64,000 nucleotides of DNA, from positions 2,638,667 through 2,702,666 of the forward strand of contig NZ_KV917380.1 of the NCBI RefSeq assembly GCF_002019765.1, read 5' to 3'. This document shows, one piece after another, positions 59,941 through 64,000 of the stretch. The position numbers and the translations under genes are program-made. This stretch comes from Shouchella oshimensis (lineage in GTDB: Bacteria; Bacillota; Bacilli; Bacillales; Bacillaceae_D). Numbering within the stretch: position 1 is the stretch's first letter; every line of letters begins with the position of its first letter. The notes under the pieces are model-generated. The model did no database searches, was not told where the DNA came from, and saw nothing but the letters and a program-made list of their open reading frames with translations.

Positions 59941-61149
59941 TTCATTTTGAACAGTTTCTTTTAACTGTTCCATTTCTGTTAAGAGCGGAAATGTATGAAA
60001 TGGCGTAGCAAAAGGGAGCGGGGTCACGACAAAGACTTTCCCTCCTTTTACTTCATGCTCTCTCCAGACCGTCGTTTTGTCTAAATACGGTTGGATTTTA
60101 CTTTCATGATTTTCCTTACAAAACCACACTTCCTGTGTCGTTACATTGTCAGCAATTCCCTCTTCAAGCTTCGTTAAGCGATTTGTAAATCTAGGTATGA
60201 CATGTTTCTGCTGTTCGTGGAAAACAAAATCTTCAACTACACTATTTGCTGTTGTTTCCTTTCCTGCTCCTGGTCCCGCAAAGATAAGACGCTCCATATC
60301 CTTACCTTCAAGTGTTACTGCATTTAACACACCACGAATGGGCGCTAACGAATGTTCTTGATCGATTAAAGCCGGTTTAACAAACCCTTTTAAAGACGTG
60401 GCATCTGATTCTAATTTAGCAATCAATTTAAACGATAAATTCAATTCTTTAGCCGCTTGAATATGCCATTGATCAATATGACTTATCCCAACTCGGTCAA
60501 TATCATCTGGACAAACCCACTGATCATAGCATTGTCGAGCTAACAAACAAAGCTTATATACAGCATCCCAGCCCTCAACATCAGATGTTGGATCTTCTTC
60601 TGCATACCCTAGTTTTTGCGCCTCTTCAAGTGCAGCTTCATATGTGCTACCCTCGCTCATTTTCGTTAAGATATAGTTACTTGTCCCGTTCAGAATTCCG
60701 GCAATTGATTGTACATTCGTTGTTAATAACACACTTTTGAAAACATTCACAATAGGTATGGCCCCACATACAGCCGCATCCCATCCATAATAAGCTTGAT
60801 TTTCAAAAGCCAGTTGTTCTAATTCTTCACCGTGTAATGCGACTAGTTTTTTATTTGCAGATATAACAGATGTGCCTTGTTTGAGAAGTGCCTTTGTATA
60901 TGTTCTTGTCAGTTCTGTTCCATTAATTGCTTCAAACACAATGTCGTATTTATCTGCATTATAAAATGCATCCCATGATGAAGTAAATAATGATGAGTTA
61001 ACATCCTTATACTTCTCTACATTTTTAACTAGAATGCGAACGATTTCGAATTTTTCTCCGATAATGGATTCTATTTGCTCTCTTGAGCCAATTAACCTTT
61101 CATATACACCACTTCCAACTGTTCCATACCCTATTAAGCCTATCTTCAT
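59935..61149 (-). CDS. hom: Homoserine dehydrogenase, SAM-riboswitch controlled form
   Basis: 404 aa from the ATG at 61149 with AAAGGGTG. NAD(P) loop IGLIGYGTVGSGVYERLIGS, ISANKKLVALHGEELE with the catalytic Lys, GILNGTSNYILTKMSEGSTY, then KLGYAEEDPTSDVEGWDAVY. The AGVGGGIP step of most Hom proteins is altered to AAVCGAIPIV, and an ACT domain is lacking. The riboswitch suggests a dedicated role in methionine supply, next to a second hom that may exist elsewhere. Confidence 0.9.
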   Translation of the reverse strand: MKIGLIGYGTVGSGVYERLIGSREQIESIIGEKFEIVRILVKNVEKYKDVNSSLFTSSWDAFYNADKYDIVFEAINGTELTRTYTKALLKQGTSVISANKKLVALHGEELEQLAFENQAYYGWDAAVCGAIPIVNVFKSVLLTTNVQSIAGILNGTSNYILTKMSEGSTYEAALEEAQKLGYAEEDPTSDVEGWDAVYKLCLLARQCYDQWVCPDDIDRVGISHIDQWHIQAAKELNLSFKLIAKLESDATSLKGFVKPALIDQEHSLAPIRGVLNAVTLEGKDMERLIFAGPGAGKETTANSVVEDFVFHEQQKHVIPRFTNRLTKLEEGIADNVTTQEVWFCKENHESKIQPYLDKTTVWREHEVKGGKVFVVTPLPFATPFHTFPLLTEMEQLKETVQNES

Positions 61150-61169
61150 CTCCAACACCCTTTCTCTCT

Positions 61170-61322
61170 AATACAAAAGCTCCTTTTCTTAGATAAGAAA
61201 AGGAGCTTTTCGTCTCCACTTATCTCTCAGAACTAAGTCTGCTGAATGTAGCACCTTAACCTCACACAAGGTTGGTTGCCGGGCTTCGTCGGGTCAGTTC
61301 CCTCCACCACTCTCGATAAGAT
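61170..61322 (-). promoter_or_regulatory. SAM-I riboswitch (S-box) upstream of hom
   Basis: Minus strand: CTTATCGAGAGTGG at 61322, GAGGGAACTGACCCGACGAA and GCCCGGCAACC, closing with GAGAGATAAG at 61227-61218, then the terminator AAAAGCTCC...GGAGCTTTT at 61209-61170. All conserved S-box blocks are present. SAM binding should stop transcription before hom. Confidence 0.95.
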
Positions 61323-61353
61323 ATAACAAGAATTCTATATGATATTATCCGTC

Positions 61354-61382
61354 ATTATAGATGGAAGGGTTGCGTCTGTCAA
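61354..61382 (-). promoter_or_regulatory. Sigma-A promoter of the hom riboswitch transcript
   Basis: Consensus TTGACA (61382-61377), 17-base spacer, TATAAT (61359-61354) on the minus strand. The -35 overlaps the aspS stop codon. Confidence 0.9.
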
Positions 61383-63151
61383 CCGCGCTTCCCTAGAACA
61401 GATAAATTTAAATCAATTAATTGCTCTAAACTAACAGCCCCTGGCGCACTTGTCATTAGATCACTTGCACTCGCTGTTTTTGGAAATGCAATAACCTCTC
61501 TTAAGTTCGTCTTTTGAGCTAGTAACATGACGATGCGGTCTAAGCCTAATGCAATACCACCGTGAGGAGGCGTACCGTATTCAAAAGCTTCAAGTAAAAA
61601 GCCGAATTCTTCATAAGCTTGTTCTTTTGTAAAGCCAAGGGTTTCAAACATCTTTTCTTGAAGTTCACGCTCATATATCCGCTGTGAACCTCCACCTAGT
61701 TCATATCCATTTAATACGAGATCGTATGCTTCTGCTCGTACATCATCTGGATTTGATTGAAGTAAATGTAAATCTTCTTTTTTTGGTCTAGTGAAAGGAT
61801 GGTGTAAAGCGACGTATCGTCTTGCTTGCTCATCGTATTCTACGAGTGGAAAATCAACAACCCAAAGAAAATTAAATTTAGATGAGTCGATAAGATCAAA
61901 TTCTTTTCCAAATTTCAACCGAAGAGCTCCGAGAGAATCGAATACAACTTGCTTTTTATCTGCACCAAAGAACAACAAGTCTCCTGGAGTGGCGTGCATA
62001 TGCTCAAGTAATGTTTCAGACTGCTCACTGTTAAAAAACTTGGCAATTGGTCCTTTAAGGCCATCTTCTTCTACCTTTAGCCATGCCAGTCCTTTTGCTC
62101 CAAAAGGCTTGACGAAGTCTGTTAAAGCATCAATCTCTTTACGAGAAAGCTTGCTTGCCCCGCCAACAAGATTCAATCCTTTGATAATGCCTTTTGATTC
62201 TATTGCCTGTTTGAACACTTTAAACTCAGTATCTTGAAGGACCGTTGTAAGATCCACAAGCTCCATACCAAAGCGAGTATCTGGTTTATCCGACCCGTAG
62301 CGATTCATGGCATCTTCATATGTCATTCGTTCAAAAGAACCTTCTAATTCTAACCCATGGGTATCAAGCATTAACTTCTTCATAAGCTTCTCTGTCATAG
62401 CCAGAACATCCTCTGTTTCTAGGAAGCTTGCTTCAATGTCGATTTGGGTGAATTCAGGTTGACGATCAGCACGTAAATCTTCATCTCTAAAACAACGAAC
62501 AATTTGAAAGTATTTTTCAAAACCAGACACCATTAATAGTTGCTTAAAAATCTGTGGTGATTGTGGTAAAGCATAAAATTCACCGTGATGAACACGACTC
62601 GGAACTAAATAGTCTCTGGCACCTTCTGGTGTACTTTTCGTTAACATTGGCGTTTCAATTTCTAAAAAGCCATCACCATCTAAAAAGTCACGTACTGTTT
62701 TTGTAATTCGATGTCTAAGTTTAAACGCCTCCTGCATATCTGGACGACGTAAATCTAAATAACGGTATTTCAAACGCACATCTTCAGAAGCATCTGTATT
62801 TGCTTCAATTTGAAACGGAAGTGGCTTTGAAGCGTTTAATAATTCACACTCATGAACATGAATTTCAATTTCTCCAGTTGCAATTTTTGCATTCACAGCT
62901 TTTTCATCACGTTCAACAACGATACCTTTGATAGAAATCATGTATTCATTTCGAACTCGATCAGCCTGATGTAAGGCTTGCTCATTTATGTCAGGGCTAC
63001 AAACTACTTGCACAAGACCGGAGCGATCTCGTATATCTAAGAAAATAACCTGTCCTAAATCTCTTCTACGCTGTACCCAACCTACAAGCTTTACTTCTTC
63101 ACCAGCCTGCTGCTTAGTAATTTCTCCACAATGATGTGTTCGTTTACTCAC
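61379..63151 (-). CDS. aspS: Aspartyl-tRNA synthetase
   Basis: 590 aa, bacterial type. OB-fold anticodon domain ([20 protein letters not shown]), class II core with [63 protein letters not shown] insertion (about 290-420), and [20 protein letters not shown]. Overlaps the hisS end by 4 bases. Confidence 0.97.
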   Translation of the reverse strand: MSKRTHHCGEITKQQAGEEVKLVGWVQRRRDLGQVIFLDIRDRSGLVQVVCSPDINEQALHQADRVRNEYMISIKGIVVERDEKAVNAKIATGEIEIHVHECELLNASKPLPFQIEANTDASEDVRLKYRYLDLRRPDMQEAFKLRHRITKTVRDFLDGDGFLEIETPMLTKSTPEGARDYLVPSRVHHGEFYALPQSPQIFKQLLMVSGFEKYFQIVRCFRDEDLRADRQPEFTQIDIEASFLETEDVLAMTEKLMKKLMLDTHGLELEGSFERMTYEDAMNRYGSDKPDTRFGMELVDLTTVLQDTEFKVFKQAIESKGIIKGLNLVGGASKLSRKEIDALTDFVKPFGAKGLAWLKVEEDGLKGPIAKFFNSEQSETLLEHMHATPGDLLFFGADKKQVVFDSLGALRLKFGKEFDLIDSSKFNFLWVVDFPLVEYDEQARRYVALHHPFTRPKKEDLHLLQSNPDDVRAEAYDLVLNGYELGGGSQRIYERELQEKMFETLGFTKEQAYEEFGFLLEAFEYGTPPHGGIALGLDRIVMLLAQKTNLREVIAFPKTASASDLMTSAPGAVSLEQLIDLNLSVLGKRG

Positions 63152-64000
63152 GCTTCTAATCCTCCTTTAATGCTTTCCCCAAGTTCCGTTACAATTGCTT
63201 CGTAAGCAACGGTTTTTTGTTCGCCAGAACCCATATGGCGAATAACGGCTTGTTCGTTTGCTAGCTCATCTTCACCAATAATAATTGTGCACGTTGCCCC
63301 GTTTCGATCTGCGGCTTTAAACTGTGCTTTCATTTTTTTGTCCATATAGTCTTTATCTACACGAAAGCCTTGTTTTCTTAATTCATTTAGCAAGACTGCC
63401 CCTCGCTGATTTGCTTCATCGCCTAAAGCCACAATATATGCATCTAACTTAGGGCGTTCAGGTAACGTAACACCTTCTGCTTTCATTGCAAGAATAAACC
63501 GTTCAATGCTGAATGCGAACCCAATTCCAGGTGTTTCTGGTCCGCCGAATTCTTGTACAAGACCATTGTAACGACCGCCTCCACACAAGGTTGTAATAGC
63601 ACCAAATCCAGGTGCTGTGCTCATTAATTCAAACGCGGTATGATTGTAATAATCTAAACCTCTAACCAGAGTAGCATCTACTTCATAGGCTATATCTAGC
63701 TGATCAAGCGTTTGTTTTACCTGTTCGAAATAATGACGTGATTCATCATTTAGAAAATCTAAGATCGCTGGTGCTGTTTTCATTAACGGATGATCTCTGT
63801 CTTTCTTACAATCGAGAATACGTAATGGGTTTTTCGTTAGACGCGATTGACAGTCTGAACAAAATTCTTCAATTGAGGGTTCAAAATGATGAATAAGTGC
63901 TTGACGGTGAGAGTCACGACTGTCTTTATCGCCTAATGAATTAATCACAAGCTTTAAATTGACTAACCCAAGTCGATTGCAAATTTCAATTAGTAAAGCT
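63148..64000 (-). CDS. hisS: Histidyl-tRNA synthetase (partial, 5' end off window)
   Basis: The frame is open to the window edge, coding for [18 protein letters not shown] then [10 protein letters not shown], so residues before about 150 are missing. Seen: [52 protein letters not shown] (motif 3) and the C-terminal anticodon domain [20 protein letters not shown]. It forms the usual hisS-aspS operon. Confidence 0.97.
   Translation of the reverse strand, partial: ALLIEICNRLGLVNLKLVINSLGDKDSRDSHRQALIHHFEPSIEEFCSDCQSRLTKNPLRILDCKKDRDHPLMKTAPAILDFLNDESRHYFEQVKQTLDQLDIAYEVDATLVRGLDYYNHTAFELMSTAPGFGAITTLCGGGRYNGLVQEFGGPETPGIGFAFSIERFILAMKAEGVTLPERPKLDAYIVALGDEANQRGAVLLNELRKQGFRVDKDYMDKKMKAQFKAADRNGATCTIIIGEDELANEQAVIRHMGSGEQKTVAYEAIVTELGESIKGGLEA

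Overview
The window comes from the chromosome of a low-GC, endospore-forming Firmicute in the Bacillaceae. The evidence is a B. subtilis-like yrr/yrv gene order (hisS-aspS-6S RNA-yrvM-rarA-cymR-iscS-mnmA-yrrB-recD2-yrrD-yrrI-alaS-yrzL-yrrK-yrzB-mltG-yrrM-udk-greA-yrrS-mtnN-yrhC), a T-box and a SAM riboswitch, a sigma-K fragment and an RsfA-family regulator. A position among alkaliphilic Bacillus relatives is possible, but the sequence does not settle it.

Region 1, about 1-35,280, is a prophage of siphovirus type read mostly on the minus strand. From right to left it holds an immunity switch (two divergent helix-turn-helix genes at 34.4-35.2 kb), recombination genes (a DUF1071 annealing protein and a Gam-like protein), many small early genes, a second switch made of two related helix-turn-helix genes (28.1-28.7 kb), an antirepressor, an O/P-like replication pair with candidate iterons, single-stranded DNA binding protein, a split SigO/RsoA-like sigma factor, dUTPase, tiny zinc-ribbon proteins, a late regulator, a moron block (16.4-18.7 kb), and then the late operon: terminase, portal, MuF, scaffold, decoration, capsid, connectors, tail tube, frameshifted G/GT chaperones and a giant tape measure protein ending in an M23 peptidase. 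The tape measure gene runs off the left edge.

Region 2, 35,280-35,665, explains the prophage. Directly after the repressor-like gene lies the C-terminal half of sigma-K (the spoIIIC part), in frame only if DNA to its left is removed. The prophage therefore looks like a sigK-intervening (skin-type) element whose left part, with the N-terminal half of sigK and a recombinase, should lie outside the window. No integrase is seen at the immunity end.

Region 3, 35.7-39.2 kb, holds a coat-like aromatic protein gene, a small P-loop kinase, lipoate-protein ligase and a Nudix hydrolase. Region 4, 39.2-64 kb, is the conserved housekeeping block: tRNA modification (mnmA, trmR, tcdA), cysteine and methionine metabolism (cymR, iscS, mtnN, hom), three tRNA synthetases (alaS, aspS, hisS), DNA repair (recD2, rarA), cell wall (mltG), transcription (greA, 6S RNA, rsfA-like) and nucleotide salvage (udk).

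The most noteworthy items are the sigK interruption; a CCC-TAA +1 frameshift site at the end of the tail tube gene; the phage-borne two-part sigma factor; two OOP-like short antisense transcripts; a row of single-gene membrane-protein units preceded by a shared repeat; and a DUF1064-like nuclease carrying a DnaJ-type zinc finger.
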